This document shows, piece after piece, positions 6,677 through 16,302 of a DNA stretch of 17,433 nucleotides. Position 1 is the first letter of the stretch; every line of letters begins with the position of its first letter. Both the position numbers and the translations under genes were made by a program. A model generated the notes under the pieces. That model was given only the letters and a program-made list of their open reading frames with translations. It was not told the DNA's origin and made no database searches. Source of the DNA: Angelakisella sp. (GTDB lineage: Bacteria; Bacillota; Clostridia; Oscillospirales; Ruminococcaceae); contig JAAWGY010000020.1 of assembly GCA_022795575.1 (NCBI GenBank), positions 1-17,433 on the forward strand, written 5' to 3'.

Positions 6677-8029
6677 ATGACCCAAGGAAAAAAGCGGCTG
6701 ACGGCGCTTCTTCTGGCGGCGGTGATGATGGGGGCGGCGGCCTGCGGGGCTCCCGCCCCCTCCGCCAAGGCGGAGGATGGGGAGAAGAGCGTTTCCCCGT
6801 CCTCCGCTTCGGTGTCCGCGCCGGAGGATGAGACGCCAGAGGATGATACGCCGGAGGGCTACTACCCCTATACACTGCTAGGCTCTAACCTTCTGCTCAA
6901 AAGCGGCAGCTGGGAGCCGGACGGCAGCTTTACCTTCCAGAACGAGAACACGCTTACCACCCTGACGCCGGAGAATGCGCTGAGGGAAACGGTGACCCTC
7001 CCGGAGGAGGAGCTTCCCCAGGGCTACTATACCCTGACCTGGAGCGGAAGCTATATCCTGGCAATCGGGGAAGGGGAGGGCATCGGGGGGATAGCATACC
7101 TGGGTGAGGATGGCGGGGTGCATCTGGCCAATGTGACGCTGTTCAACCGCCAAGGGAAGATGGTCCGGCAGTATATGCCTGTTCCTTCCAGCGGGCAGGT
7201 GATTGATCTGGCCGGTTTGACCAACGAGGGCGGGAACGCAGTTCACTGGCTGGATGACGAAACCATTGTGATCTGCGGCCGCAGCCGGATCCTTCTCTAT
7301 AACTTTGCCACCGACCTCGGCCGTGTTTTGGATGACATGAGTTACCTGGAGGAAAAGCATAATAAATTTTTTGTTTACTACGGCGTTGATCTCCGCCAGT
7401 GCGGAGCGCTGGACGGCAGTTTCTACTATATGACCCGCCGAACCGAAGAGGAAAGTATCCATGGCGGGACTATCTGGCGGGCGAATAAAGACGGCGCGGC
7501 AGAGCTGTTTGACGGCGGGAAGTTCTGGCACTTCTTTGTGGGGAATCAGATATTGGCCGCAGTGGCGCATCCTTCTTCGGATGGAAATGCCCCGGATGTG
7601 GTCTACAGCATTGAACCCGGGACATTGGAGCCGCGGGAGGTCTGGCAGGGCAATTTCTACCCGCCCTTCGCGGAGAGCGGTCCCTTCCTCGCCTTTGCAG
7701 AATCGGGCTGGCAGGACGATATTTTCAGCTCGGTGGTCCACGCCTACCGCCGGGACACAGGGGAATTTTTCAGTTATGGTCTCGGGGCCGGCGACGTGAG
7801 AAAGCTGCTGCTCCGGGAGGCAGGCGGTTCCCTATGGCTCTATTACACCCTCTTCCGGGACGGCGATTATACCGACTGGGCCTACGACACCGCCGCTGGC
7901 ACCGCTATGGAGCTGCCGGCAGGCTCGATAGAGAACATCCTCTCGGTGAGCCCTGACGGCAGCCGCATCGTCCAGGCCGGCATGATCCAAAAGAGACCCT
8001 GGCTCCGGGTCAGCCCCTGGGAGTTCTAA
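6677..8029 (+). CDS. Putative lipoprotein of unknown function
   Basis: This 450-residue protein begins with a basic MTQGKKR, a hydrophobic segment (8-22) and Cys23 in GAAACG, consistent with a lipoprotein signal and lipid anchoring outside the membrane. A Ser/Pro/Glu-rich linker follows to about residue 58 (PEDETPEDDTPEG). The rest is soluble, with repeated short Gly/Trp/Asp-rich strands and a late LSVSPDGSRIV, a pattern seen in beta-propellers; I do not recognise a named family. It starts 17 bases after the gamma subunit with AAGGAGA upstream, so it is probably co-transcribed, though a surface lipoprotein has no obvious link to the enzyme. GC content dips around 7340-7390. Confidence 0.78.
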   Translation: MTQGKKRLTALLLAAVMMGAAACGAPAPSAKAEDGEKSVSPSSASVSAPEDETPEDDTPEGYYPYTLLGSNLLLKSGSWEPDGSFTFQNENTLTTLTPENALRETVTLPEEELPQGYYTLTWSGSYILAIGEGEGIGGIAYLGEDGGVHLANVTLFNRQGKMVRQYMPVPSSGQVIDLAGLTNEGGNAVHWLDDETIVICGRSRILLYNFATDLGRVLDDMSYLEEKHNKFFVYYGVDLRQCGALDGSFYYMTRRTEEESIHGGTIWRANKDGAAELFDGGKFWHFFVGNQILAAVAHPSSDGNAPDVVYSIEPGTLEPREVWQGNFYPPFAESGPFLAFAESGWQDDIFSSVVHAYRRDTGEFFSYGLGAGDVRKLLLREAGGSLWLYYTLFRDGDYTDWAYDTAAGTAMELPAGSIENILSVSPDGSRIVQAGMIQKRPWLRVSPWEF

Positions 8030-8050
8030 GCCGACAAGGTTATCCCCTTT

Positions 8051-8080
8051 ACAGCCCTGCTTTCCCGGCGGGGCTGTTTT
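8051..8080 (+). terminator. Terminator after the lipoprotein gene
   Basis: ACAGCCCTGC (8051-8060) pairs with GCGGGGCTGT (8068-8077), with one T-G pair, and the T-run continues to 8080. It ends the operon that begins at 3283. Confidence 0.8.
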
Positions 8081-8116
8081 CTGTCCCCCGGCCCTTTCCT
8101 TCCCGGCCCCCCTTGT

Positions 8117-8124
8117 GGTACAAT
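8117..8124 (+). promoter_or_regulatory. Candidate extended -10 promoter for addBA
   Basis: TACAAT at 8119-8124 is preceded closely by a TG-containing stretch (TTGTGG), which resembles an extended -10. No -35 box is evident in the GC-rich sequence before it. The position, between the terminator and addB, is right for a promoter. Confidence 0.35.
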
Positions 8125-8160
8125 AAATCCGTCGAATTTTCGTATCAGGAGGTATCCGCC

Positions 8161-11100
8161 ATGCTTCGCCTCATCCTTGGCCTTACCGGCACCGGCAAAA
8201 CCACCGAGGTCTTTTCCCGGGCAATGGAATCCGCCCGCCGGCGCCGCCCCACCATCCTGCTGGTGCCGGAGCAGTTCTCCTTCCAGGCGGAGCGGACGGT
8301 GTACACCACCCTCAAGGGGGAGGACGCCCTGGCCATCTCGGTGCTGAGCTTTTCCCGGCTGTCGGAGAACATCTTCCGGGCCTGGGGGGGCCTTGCCCGC
8401 AAGCGCCTTACCGATACCGCCAAGCTGGTGCTGATGAAACTGGCGGTGGAGGAGATGAAGGACACCCTGACCGTCTACCAGAAGCAGCGGAGCCGCACCT
8501 CCTTTCTGAACACCATGCTGCAAACGGTGGAGGAGCTCAAGCAGAGCGGCACCTATCCGGAGGCCCTTTCCCACATCGCCCGGCTGGAAAAGGACCCCCC
8601 GTTTACCGCCAAGCTCCACGATATTGCCGGCATCTACGGGGCCTACCAGGCCATGGTGGACCGCAGCTACAGCGACCCCCTGGACGATATCGCCAAGGCG
8701 GCAACGCTGGCGGAGGAGCACCTGTACTTTGACGGGATGTCCATCTTTTTGGACGGCTTCAGCTTTTTCAGCCCCCCCCAGCGGCGGATGGTCTGCGCCA
8801 TGATGGAGCAGGGGGAGGAGGTCTGCCTCTCCCTCACCGCCGACGGCCTCGCCACAGCGGAGGGGGTGGACATCTTCACCGACCAAAAGAGCACCGCCCA
8901 GCGGCTGATCGCCTACGCCAAGGAGCACTTCGTCACGGTGGCGGCGCCGGTGCGCCTTACCGAAAACCGCCGCACCGCCTGCCCCGCCCTGCGGACGGTG
9001 GAGGAGCTGGCCCGGGGGGAGGAGCCGCCGGAGGAGGGGCCGGAGGCAGGGGAGGGGGTGTACCTCCTTGCCGCCCGGGACCGCTTTGAGGAGGTGCGCT
9101 TTGCCGCCGCGCAGATGGCAAGGCTGGTGCGGGAAAGGGGCTGGCGGTACCGGGACATGGCCTTTATCTGCCGGGACCTGGAGGAGTACCAGACCGCCAT
9201 CCGCAGCATCTTCCCGGCCTACGGCCTGCCGGTGTTTATGGACCGCAAGGAGGGGGCCCTCTCCCGGCCGGTGGTCTCCCTGGCCTGCGCCGCCCTGGAG
9301 GCGGTGCAGGGGAGCTACAAAACCGAGGCCATCCTGAAAATCGCCCGCTCCCCCGCCATGGCCCTGCCGGTGGAGCAGGCCGCGGCGCTGGAAAACTACG
9401 TCTACGTCTGGTCGGTAAAGGGGGACGGGTGGCTCCGGGAGTTCAAAAACAACCCCAAGGGGCTGCGGGAGGAACGGGAGGACTATTCCGAGGCGCTAAG
9501 GGAGATCGAGGAGGCCCGGCAGCGGCTGATGGCCCCCCTCTCCCGGTTAAAGGAGGCGCTGCGCCAGGGGGACGGGGAGAGCTTTTCCGCCGGGCTGTAC
9601 CGCTTTTACGAGGAGACCCGGGCGCTGGAGAACCTGAAGGCGTACTTCCAGCAGGACAAGGCCCGCGGCCTGGAGCGGGGGCGGGAAAACGACCGGCTTT
9701 GGAGCTATATGGTGGATGTGCTGGACCTCTTTACCGAGCACCTGACCAACACCAGCTACACCGTCCGGGAGTTTGCCGAGCTCTTTGTCCTGGCCATGGG
9801 CTGCGCCGAGCTGGGTAGCATCCCCATCACCAACGACCAGGTGCTGGCCGGCTCGGCCAACATGGTCCGCCCCGGCTCCCCCCGGTGCGTTTTTGTGGCG
9901 GGGGTAAACGAGGGGGTTTTTCCGGCCAAAAGCAAGCCCTACGGCGTCTTTACCGACCGGGAGCGGGAAAGCCTCATCCGCCAGGGGGTGGAGATCACCA
10001 GCCCCCAGGTGGAGCGGGCGCTGCTGGAGCGGTTCTACCTCTACTCCGCCCTCTGCGCCCCCCGGGAGCGGCTCTTTGTCAGCTGCGCCGGGGCGGACCT
10101 CACCGGCGCGGCCATGGAGCCGTCGCTGATCTTCAGCCGCTTGCGGGAGCGGTTCCCCGGCAGCTTCCACCACGGGGAGGAGCTGCCCCCGGATTTCTTT
10201 GTGGCGGGGCTTGCCACCGCCCGCTCCGCCTACGCCGCCCTGACCGCCGAGGAGGACCCGGCGGCCGGGGCGGTGGGGGCGCTGCTCCGGGAGCTGGGGG
10301 AGGAGGACTACCTCCGCTCGGTGGCGGAGCTGGCGGAGGACCGGCCCATGGGGGACATCGCCCCGGATACCGCCAAAAGGCTGCTGGGGGGGCGCATCGC
10401 CCTTTCCCCCAGCAAGATTGAGACCTATTACCAGTGCCCCTACGTCTTTTTCGCCAACTATCTCCTCCGCCTTGCCCCCAGGCGGAAGGCGGCCTATTCC
10501 CCCATGGAATCGGGCACCGCCATCCACTATGTGCTGGAAAAGCTGCTCAAGGAGGTGGGGAGCCGGGGCCTTGCCGCCCTGCCGGAGGACCAGCTGCGCC
10601 AGCGGGTAAGCGACCTGCTGCGCCGGTACCTCCAGGAGGTGGTGGCGGATATGGGGCAGCTCTCTGCCCGGCTACAGTACCAGTTTGACCGGCTGGTCTC
10701 GGTGCTGCTGCTGCTGGTTCGCCACATGGGGGAGGACCTGAGCCAGAGCGGCTTTGAGGCGGTGGGGATGGAGGTGGAGGTGGGGGAGCAGAAGGAGGTC
10801 CGCCCCCTGCCCATCCGCACCTCCGACGGCACCCCCGTTGTGGTCAGCGGCAAAATCGACCGGGTGGATACCTTCCGGGACGAGGCCGGCAGCTACGCCC
10901 GGGTGGTGGACTACAAAACCGGCGGCAAGGACTTCCGGCTGGAGGAGGTGCTGTACGGGCTGAATATGCAGATGCTCATCTACCTGTTCGCCCTCTGCGA
11001 CGATCCCACCAGCCCCTTTGGGGAGGTGGAGCCCGCCGGCATCCTGTATATGCCGGGGAACATCGCCGCCGCCCGCACCGGCCCCGACGCCGGGCCGGAG

Positions 11101-11478
11101 GAGGTCCGGCAGCAGGTGGCCAAGGGGCTGCGGATGAAGGGCATCGTGCTGGACGAGGAACACGTCCTCCGGGCCATGGAGGCGGACCTTGCGGGGCGGT
11201 TTATCCCGGTGCGCAAAAAGAAGGACAACACCTTTTATAAGGATTCCCAGGTAAAAAGCGGGGAGGAATTCCTGCGCATCCGGGAGCTGGTGTACCAGAA
11301 CATCCGGGAGATGGCGGAGGACCTGACCCAGGGCCACATCGCACCCCTGCCGGTGCGGGGCAAAAGCGGCAAGGACCCCTGCTCCTACTGCGAGTACCGC
11401 CAGCTCTGCGGCAATGCCGACGGGCCGGTGTTCCGGGAGATCTGCGGGGAGCAAAAGGGAGAGGAGGAGGAGCCATGA
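8161..11478 (+). CDS. addB: AddB, helicase-nuclease subunit
   Basis: This 1105-residue protein (about 1166 in Bacillus subtilis) is the AddB half of the AddAB nuclease that resects double-strand breaks and produces Chi-dependent 3' tails for RecA. It shows a Walker A-like GLTGTGKT (7-14), LVPEQFSFQAER, a C-terminal RecB-type nuclease core with KIDRVD and VVDYKTGGKDF, and four Fe-S ligands: Cys759 (YYQCPY), Cys1074, Cys1077 and Cys1083. The 3- and 6-residue spacing of the last three matches the known AddB cluster. ATG 8161 follows AGGAGGT; the frame extends upstream to 8113 without a better start. Its TGA overlaps the addA ATG (ATGA). Confidence 0.95.
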   Translation: MLRLILGLTGTGKTTEVFSRAMESARRRRPTILLVPEQFSFQAERTVYTTLKGEDALAISVLSFSRLSENIFRAWGGLARKRLTDTAKLVLMKLAVEEMKDTLTVYQKQRSRTSFLNTMLQTVEELKQSGTYPEALSHIARLEKDPPFTAKLHDIAGIYGAYQAMVDRSYSDPLDDIAKAATLAEEHLYFDGMSIFLDGFSFFSPPQRRMVCAMMEQGEEVCLSLTADGLATAEGVDIFTDQKSTAQRLIAYAKEHFVTVAAPVRLTENRRTACPALRTVEELARGEEPPEEGPEAGEGVYLLAARDRFEEVRFAAAQMARLVRERGWRYRDMAFICRDLEEYQTAIRSIFPAYGLPVFMDRKEGALSRPVVSLACAALEAVQGSYKTEAILKIARSPAMALPVEQAAALENYVYVWSVKGDGWLREFKNNPKGLREEREDYSEALREIEEARQRLMAPLSRLKEALRQGDGESFSAGLYRFYEETRALENLKAYFQQDKARGLERGRENDRLWSYMVDVLDLFTEHLTNTSYTVREFAELFVLAMGCAELGSIPITNDQVLAGSANMVRPGSPRCVFVAGVNEGVFPAKSKPYGVFTDRERESLIRQGVEITSPQVERALLERFYLYSALCAPRERLFVSCAGADLTGAAMEPSLIFSRLRERFPGSFHHGEELPPDFFVAGLATARSAYAALTAEEDPAAGAVGALLRELGEEDYLRSVAELAEDRPMGDIAPDTAKRLLGGRIALSPSKIETYYQCPYVFFANYLLRLAPRRKAAYSPMESGTAIHYVLEKLLKEVGSRGLAALPEDQLRQRVSDLLRRYLQEVVADMGQLSARLQYQFDRLVSVLLLLVRHMGEDLSQSGFEAVGMEVEVGEQKEVRPLPIRTSDGTPVVVSGKIDRVDTFRDEAGSYARVVDYKTGGKDFRLEEVLYGLNMQMLIYLFALCDDPTSPFGEVEPAGILYMPGNIAAARTGPDAGPEEVRQQVAKGLRMKGIVLDEEHVLRAMEADLAGRFIPVRKKKDNTFYKDSQVKSGEEFLRIRELVYQNIREMAEDLTQGHIAPLPVRGKSGKDPCSYCEYRQLCGNADGPVFREICGEQKGEEEEP

Positions 11479-14400
11479 GCCAGAACCGGTGGACCACAGA
11501 GCAGCTCCAGGCCATCCAGGGCCGGGGCGGGAGTATATTGGTCTCCGCCGCCGCCGGCAGCGGCAAAACCGCCGTGCTGGTGGAGCGGGTGATCGGGATG
11601 CTGACCCGGGGGGAGGACCCGGTGGACGCCGACCGGCTGTTGGTCGTCACCTTCTCCAACGCCGCCGCCCGGGAGATGAAGCAGCGGATCTCCCGCCGGC
11701 TTTGGGAGCTCTCCCGGGAGGCCCCCGGGGACCTGCGGCTGGCCCGGCAGCAGCTGCTGCTGGAATCGGCACAGATCAGCACCATCCACGCCTTCTGCAT
11801 CTCCCTGATCCGGGGGCACTTCCAGCTGCTGGGGATACCGGCGGAGTTCCGGGTGGGGGACGACCGGGAGCTGGAGGTGCTGCGGCTGCGCACCGTCCAG
11901 GAGCTGATGGAGGAGGAGTACGTCAAGGGGGAGGACAGCTTTTTTGACCTGGTGGAGCTGCTCTCCACCGCCCGGAGCGACGGCCGGGTGGAGCGAAGCA
12001 TCCTGAAGCTTTACGACTTTGTCCGCAACCACCCCTTTTACCGGGAGTGGATGGAGCGGATGCTGGCGGAGTATGACGCCCAAAGGCCCCTCTCCCAAAC
12101 TCCCTGGGCCGCCATCCTGCTGGGCTACGCCGCCGACGCCCTGGACCACTGCCTAAGCCTCTACCGGCGGGCGGTGGAGCTGGTCCGGGGGGAGGGGGAG
12201 CTGGAGCGGGCCTATTTGGGCACCCTCCTTGCCGAGGAGGAGCAGCTGAAGGAATGCCTCCGCCAGGGGAGGGCCGGGGACTGGGACGCCTGCCGTCAGG
12301 CGGTTTTGGGGGTGTCCTTTGGGCGGCTCAGCCCCCTTTCGTCCAAAAAATACCCGGACGAGGAGCGGAAGAAGCAGGTCCAGGGGCTCCGGGACGAGGT
12401 AAAGGAGCTGGTGCGGGAAAAGCTGCAAAGGGACTGCTTTTTGATGGACAGCGCCCAGTACCGCCAGGATATGGAGTACCAGCAGCCCATCCTACGCAAG
12501 CTCTTCCAGCTGACAGACAGCTTTGACCAACGGCTGCGGGATGCCAAGCTGGACCGGAGCCTGCTGGACTTTGGGGACCTGGAGCACTACGCCCTGGAGC
12601 TGCTGTACCAAACCGACGGGGAGGGGAGGCACCTCCCCAGCCCGGTGGCCCGGGAGACGGCGGCCCGGTACTACGAGATCCTGGTGGACGAGTACCAGGA
12701 CACCAACGCCGCCCAGGAGATGATCTTCCAGGCGGTATCCCGGGGCGGGGAAAACCTGTTTATGGTGGGGGATGTGAAGCAGAGCATCTACCGCTTCCGC
12801 CAGGCCCGGCCGGAGATCTTCCTGAGAAAGAAGGAGCAGTTTGCCCCCTACGACGGGGAGCGCTTCCCGGCCCGGATTGCCCTGAACGCCAACTTCCGCA
12901 CCCGGCGGGAAGTGACGGGGATCGTCAACGACGTCTTCGCCGCCACCATGTGCCCGGCGGTGGGGGAGATGACCTACGGCCCGGAGGATATGCTGATCCC
13001 CAAAGCGGAGTACCGGTACGGCACCGCCCGGCCGGTGGTGCTGGCGCTGGTGGACCCGCCCCCGGAGGAGAAGGAAACGGCGGAGGCGGCCTACATCGCC
13101 GGGGAGATCGAGGCCCTCCTCCGGCGGGGGGCCACGGTGGAGACCAAGGGGGAGGACGGGGAAAGGAAGCGCCGCCCCATGGTCCCCGGGGATATCTGCA
13201 TCCTGCTGCGCTCCCCCAAAAACAAGGCGGAGCGGTACGCCAAGGCGCTGGAGGAGCGGAGGATCCGCTTTTGGGCCGAGCGGCAGAGCGGCTTTCTGGA
13301 TTCCCGGGAGGTATCCCCGGTGGTGGCCTTCCTGAAGCTGATGGATAACCCCCTGCTGGATATGGAGCTGGCGGAGGTGCTGCTCTCCCCCCTTTACCGC
13401 TACACCTCCGACCAGGTGGCGAGGCTGAAGGCCGGCAGCAGGGGGAGCAGCCTTTACAGCGCCCTCACCCAGTACCGGCAGGCGGGGGGGAGTGACTTTG
13501 ACGCCTTTTGGCGGGATTACCACCGGATGCGGGAGCTGGCCGTTGCCTGCTCCCCCCAGGAGCTGCTGGACGAGCTCTACGCCATTACCAGCCTGCCGGA
13601 TAAGGTGCGGGTGATGCCCCAGGGGGAGGCCCGGGCGGCGAACCTGCGGCTGCTGCTGACCTACGCGGCGGATTACCAGCAGCGGGGCGGGGACCTTGGG
13701 GACTTTGTGGACTACCTGAATTCCCTGCGGGAATTCGGCTGCGACCTCCAGTCCGCCGCCACCGCCGCCAAGGACGCGGTTTCCATTATGAGCATCCACA
13801 AATCCAAGGGGCTGGAATTTCCGGTGGTTTTTTTGGCGGATACCGCCGCCAAGTTCAACCTCCTGGACCTGGGCGACAACGTGCTGCTCAACCCGGAGCT
13901 GGGGGCGGCCTGCGTCCTGCGGGATAACCGCCGGATGCAGGAGCACGACACCATCGCCAGAGCCGCCATGAAGGAGCAGAACCGCCGGGCCCTCCTCTCG
14001 GAGGAGCTGCGGCTGCTGTATGTGGCCATGACCCGGGCCAAGGAGCGGCTGTACCTGGTGGCCACCGATCCGGGGCTGAAGCGGCTACAGGCCGCGGTGG
14101 CCTCCACCGGCGGCGGGGGGCGGCTCTCCCCCTGGGTGATGCGGTCCGGCCAGTGCCTCTACGACTGGCTGGCGGGGGCGCTGGCGGGACGGCCGGACTT
14201 TGACGCCAGCCTTTTGGACGGCCAGCTGCGGCTCCGGGCCCGGCAGGAGGTGCAGGGGGCGCTGCGGGTGGAGCTGTTCGCCGGGGGGATCCGGGGGGAG
14301 GAGACAGCGGCTGCCGAGGCGGTCCCGGAGGCCGGGATAGACCAGGAGGCCCTGGCCCGGATGCGGGCCGCGGCGGCTTTCGTCTACCCCTACATGGGGG

Positions 14401-15026
14401 ACGTAGCCACCCCCTCCAAGCTGTCAGTCTCCGAGCTGGTGCTGGACCTGCGCCAGGAGGAGGAGGACCGGTACTTCTTTACCCGGCGCCCCAGCTCCTT
14501 TACCCGCCAGGCCATGACCCCCACCGAGCGTGGCATTGCCGCCCACAAGTTCATGCAGTTCGCCGACCTGTCGGAGGCCTTCCGGAACCCGGAGGGGGAG
14601 ATCCGCCGGCTGCGGGACCGGGGTTTCATCACCCCGGAGGAGGCGGAGCAGATGGACCGGCGGATGGTGTCAGGTTTTTTTGCCAGCGCCATCGGCAAGC
14701 GGGTGCTAAGGGCGGATAAGGTCTACCGGGAGATCCGCTTTCTGCGGGAATTTACCCGGGAGGAGCTGGAAAGGACGGCCCCGGAGCTGAGGCTACAGGG
14801 CGCTACCGTCATCCAGGGCATCGCCGACTGCGTCATCCTGGAGGCGGGGCAGGGCACCATCATCGATTACAAGACCGACCGGGTGGGGACCATGGGGGAG
14901 CTGGCGGAGCGGTACCACAGCCAACTGGAGCTCTACCGGGCCATCCTGGAGGAGTACTTGGCGGTGCCCATCCGGGAAAAGATCATCTATTCCTTTGCCC
15001 TTTCGGACGAGATACGGGTGGAGTGA
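11475..15026 (+). CDS. addA: AddA, UvrD-type helicase-nuclease subunit
   Basis: This 1183-residue protein is the motor and second nuclease of AddAB. Superfamily 1 helicase motifs are present: Walker A SAAAGSGKT (24-32), motif II DEYQDT (405-410), GDVKQSIYRFR, SIHKSKGLEFPVVF and motif VI VAMTRAKERL with Arg854. The C-terminal RecB-family nuclease shows GIADCVI and IIDYKTDR, with catalytic Asp1131 and Lys1133. Length matches the family, and I see no break. It overlaps addB by 4 bases, implying coupled translation and equal amounts of the two subunits. Confidence 0.96.
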   Translation: MSQNRWTTEQLQAIQGRGGSILVSAAAGSGKTAVLVERVIGMLTRGEDPVDADRLLVVTFSNAAAREMKQRISRRLWELSREAPGDLRLARQQLLLESAQISTIHAFCISLIRGHFQLLGIPAEFRVGDDRELEVLRLRTVQELMEEEYVKGEDSFFDLVELLSTARSDGRVERSILKLYDFVRNHPFYREWMERMLAEYDAQRPLSQTPWAAILLGYAADALDHCLSLYRRAVELVRGEGELERAYLGTLLAEEEQLKECLRQGRAGDWDACRQAVLGVSFGRLSPLSSKKYPDEERKKQVQGLRDEVKELVREKLQRDCFLMDSAQYRQDMEYQQPILRKLFQLTDSFDQRLRDAKLDRSLLDFGDLEHYALELLYQTDGEGRHLPSPVARETAARYYEILVDEYQDTNAAQEMIFQAVSRGGENLFMVGDVKQSIYRFRQARPEIFLRKKEQFAPYDGERFPARIALNANFRTRREVTGIVNDVFAATMCPAVGEMTYGPEDMLIPKAEYRYGTARPVVLALVDPPPEEKETAEAAYIAGEIEALLRRGATVETKGEDGERKRRPMVPGDICILLRSPKNKAERYAKALEERRIRFWAERQSGFLDSREVSPVVAFLKLMDNPLLDMELAEVLLSPLYRYTSDQVARLKAGSRGSSLYSALTQYRQAGGSDFDAFWRDYHRMRELAVACSPQELLDELYAITSLPDKVRVMPQGEARAANLRLLLTYAADYQQRGGDLGDFVDYLNSLREFGCDLQSAATAAKDAVSIMSIHKSKGLEFPVVFLADTAAKFNLLDLGDNVLLNPELGAACVLRDNRRMQEHDTIARAAMKEQNRRALLSEELRLLYVAMTRAKERLYLVATDPGLKRLQAAVASTGGGGRLSPWVMRSGQCLYDWLAGALAGRPDFDASLLDGQLRLRARQEVQGALRVELFAGGIRGEETAAAEAVPEAGIDQEALARMRAAAAFVYPYMGDVATPSKLSVSELVLDLRQEEEDRYFFTRRPSSFTRQAMTPTERGIAAHKFMQFADLSEAFRNPEGEIRRLRDRGFITPEEAEQMDRRMVSGFFASAIGKRVLRADKVYREIRFLREFTREELERTAPELRLQGATVIQGIADCVILEAGQGTIIDYKTDRVGTMGELAERYHSQLELYRAILEEYLAVPIREKIIYSFALSDEIRVE

Positions 15027-15045
15027 CAGAAGGGAGGCAGGCACA

Positions 15046-16158
15046 ATGCCATCGATGGAGCCAAGGAGCTGCCCCGGCTGCGGGGCGTTGATCCGCTACG
15101 ACGGCCTCTGCTGGCGGTGCAGGGAGGAGCAGAGCTACCGGGAATACGCTTCCCTGACGCCGGGGGAGGTGGAGGAGCGGCAGAGGGCGCTGGCGGAGGA
15201 AATCCGGCGGAGCCAAAGCCTGGGGGCGCAGGCCGAGATCGCCCTGCGCTGGCTGCTCTGCTGCCACGGCACGGCGGGGCAGCAGCCCCAGCAGGCGGCG
15301 CTGGAAAGCGGGTGCTTCCACTTCCCGGGGCTCTACTACAGGGCCCCGGCGGAGGTGGGGGAGGGGCTGGCCGACGCCCTGCTGAGGACGGAGAAAGCCA
15401 GCGAGGCCAGCCGGCTGATGGAATGCCTTGCCATGCAGGGGGGAGACAGGGCGCTGGCGGTGCTGCTGGAGCTGGAGCGCAGCCCCCGCCCCTGGCGGGC
15501 GGAGCTTTACGTGGACCCGTCGGTCTACGCCCAGTACGGCGGCTGGACCTTTGACCGGGAGGGACGCCGCCAAAGGCTGGTCTATGAGGACTGCTACCCC
15601 CTGAAAAAAGACGCCTCCGGCGGCGAAACCCCGGTACAGATCGGCCGCCCCAGGGAGGACCGCTGCCCCCACTGCGGCGGCAGGATGGTGGATATGCTGT
15701 CCCTGGACTGCCGGGACCCCCGGCTGGCCTTTTTGGGGCTGGAGGGCATTGTCACCGCCGCCTGCTGCCCCAGCTGCATCTGCTACATGGAGGCCGCCTA
15801 CAGCCGGTATTCCCCCGCCGGGGACTGCCAGCCCCTGCCGGGGAAGCTGCTGCTGCCGGAGGTGGAAAACGACGTCACCGAGGAGGAGTACCGGGAGCTG
15901 ACCTCCCACGCCTTTACCCTGGGGCCGGGGCCGGTATCCCCCTTTTACGGGGCGATGCGGGAGGACACCGGCACCCTGGGGGGCTTTGCCAACTGGCTCC
16001 AGGACTGGAGCTACACCCCCTGCCCGGACTGCGGCAGGCCCATGGTCTATCTGGCCCAAATCCCCTGGGAGGCCGTCACCAAAGGGGCGGAGGGGACGCT
16101 GTTCATCGAGGTCTGCCCCCACTGCCACATCGCCTCGATGCAGCACCAGCAGACATGA
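15046..16158 (+). CDS. Zinc-ribbon protein with YwqG/DUF1963-like C-terminal part
   Basis: This 370-residue cytoplasmic protein has an N-terminal zinc ribbon (C9/12/22/25) and two related C-terminal modules. One pairs CPHCGGRM (C207/210) with CCPSC (C241/244); the other pairs CPDCGRPM (C326/329) with CPHC (C357/360). The second module, with GGFANWLQ before it and YLAQIPWE after the first CxxC, resembles the end of YwqG/DUF1963 proteins, but I could not confirm this. The middle is rich in Leu/Glu/Ala without a known motif. ATG 15046 follows GGGAGG by 8 bases and lies 19 bases after addA, so it is probably the last gene of the addBA transcript. Function is unknown. Confidence 0.8.
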   Translation: MPSMEPRSCPGCGALIRYDGLCWRCREEQSYREYASLTPGEVEERQRALAEEIRRSQSLGAQAEIALRWLLCCHGTAGQQPQQAALESGCFHFPGLYYRAPAEVGEGLADALLRTEKASEASRLMECLAMQGGDRALAVLLELERSPRPWRAELYVDPSVYAQYGGWTFDREGRRQRLVYEDCYPLKKDASGGETPVQIGRPREDRCPHCGGRMVDMLSLDCRDPRLAFLGLEGIVTAACCPSCICYMEAAYSRYSPAGDCQPLPGKLLLPEVENDVTEEEYRELTSHAFTLGPGPVSPFYGAMREDTGTLGGFANWLQDWSYTPCPDCGRPMVYLAQIPWEAVTKGAEGTLFIEVCPHCHIASMQHQQT

Positions 16159-16159
16159 A

Positions 16160-16202
16160 AAACGCACCGCCCCCCATGGAAAGGGAGGCGGTGCGTTTGT
16201 TA
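16160..16202. terminator. Bidirectional terminator between convergent genes
   Basis: AAACGCACCGCC (16160-16171) and GGCGGTGCGTTT (16187-16198) form a perfect 12-bp stem. T residues follow on the plus strand, and A residues precede the stem, giving a T-run on the minus strand. It can therefore end both the addBA unit and the minus-strand kinase-regulator gene. Confidence 0.8.
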
Positions 16203-16302
16203 AGAGGCTGCATCAGTAGCTGAGGCACGCAGATTGGCGGGCAAATCTGCCGGTAAGCCGGGTGGGGCGGCGTGGGTACGGCCTATGGCTTTTCCGGCGC
16301 GG

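Noticed and set aside
12492..13946. 484-codon minus-strand frame inside addA
   Set aside because: AddA is unbroken on the plus strand with all motifs; the opposite frame lacks any motif and mirrors high GC.
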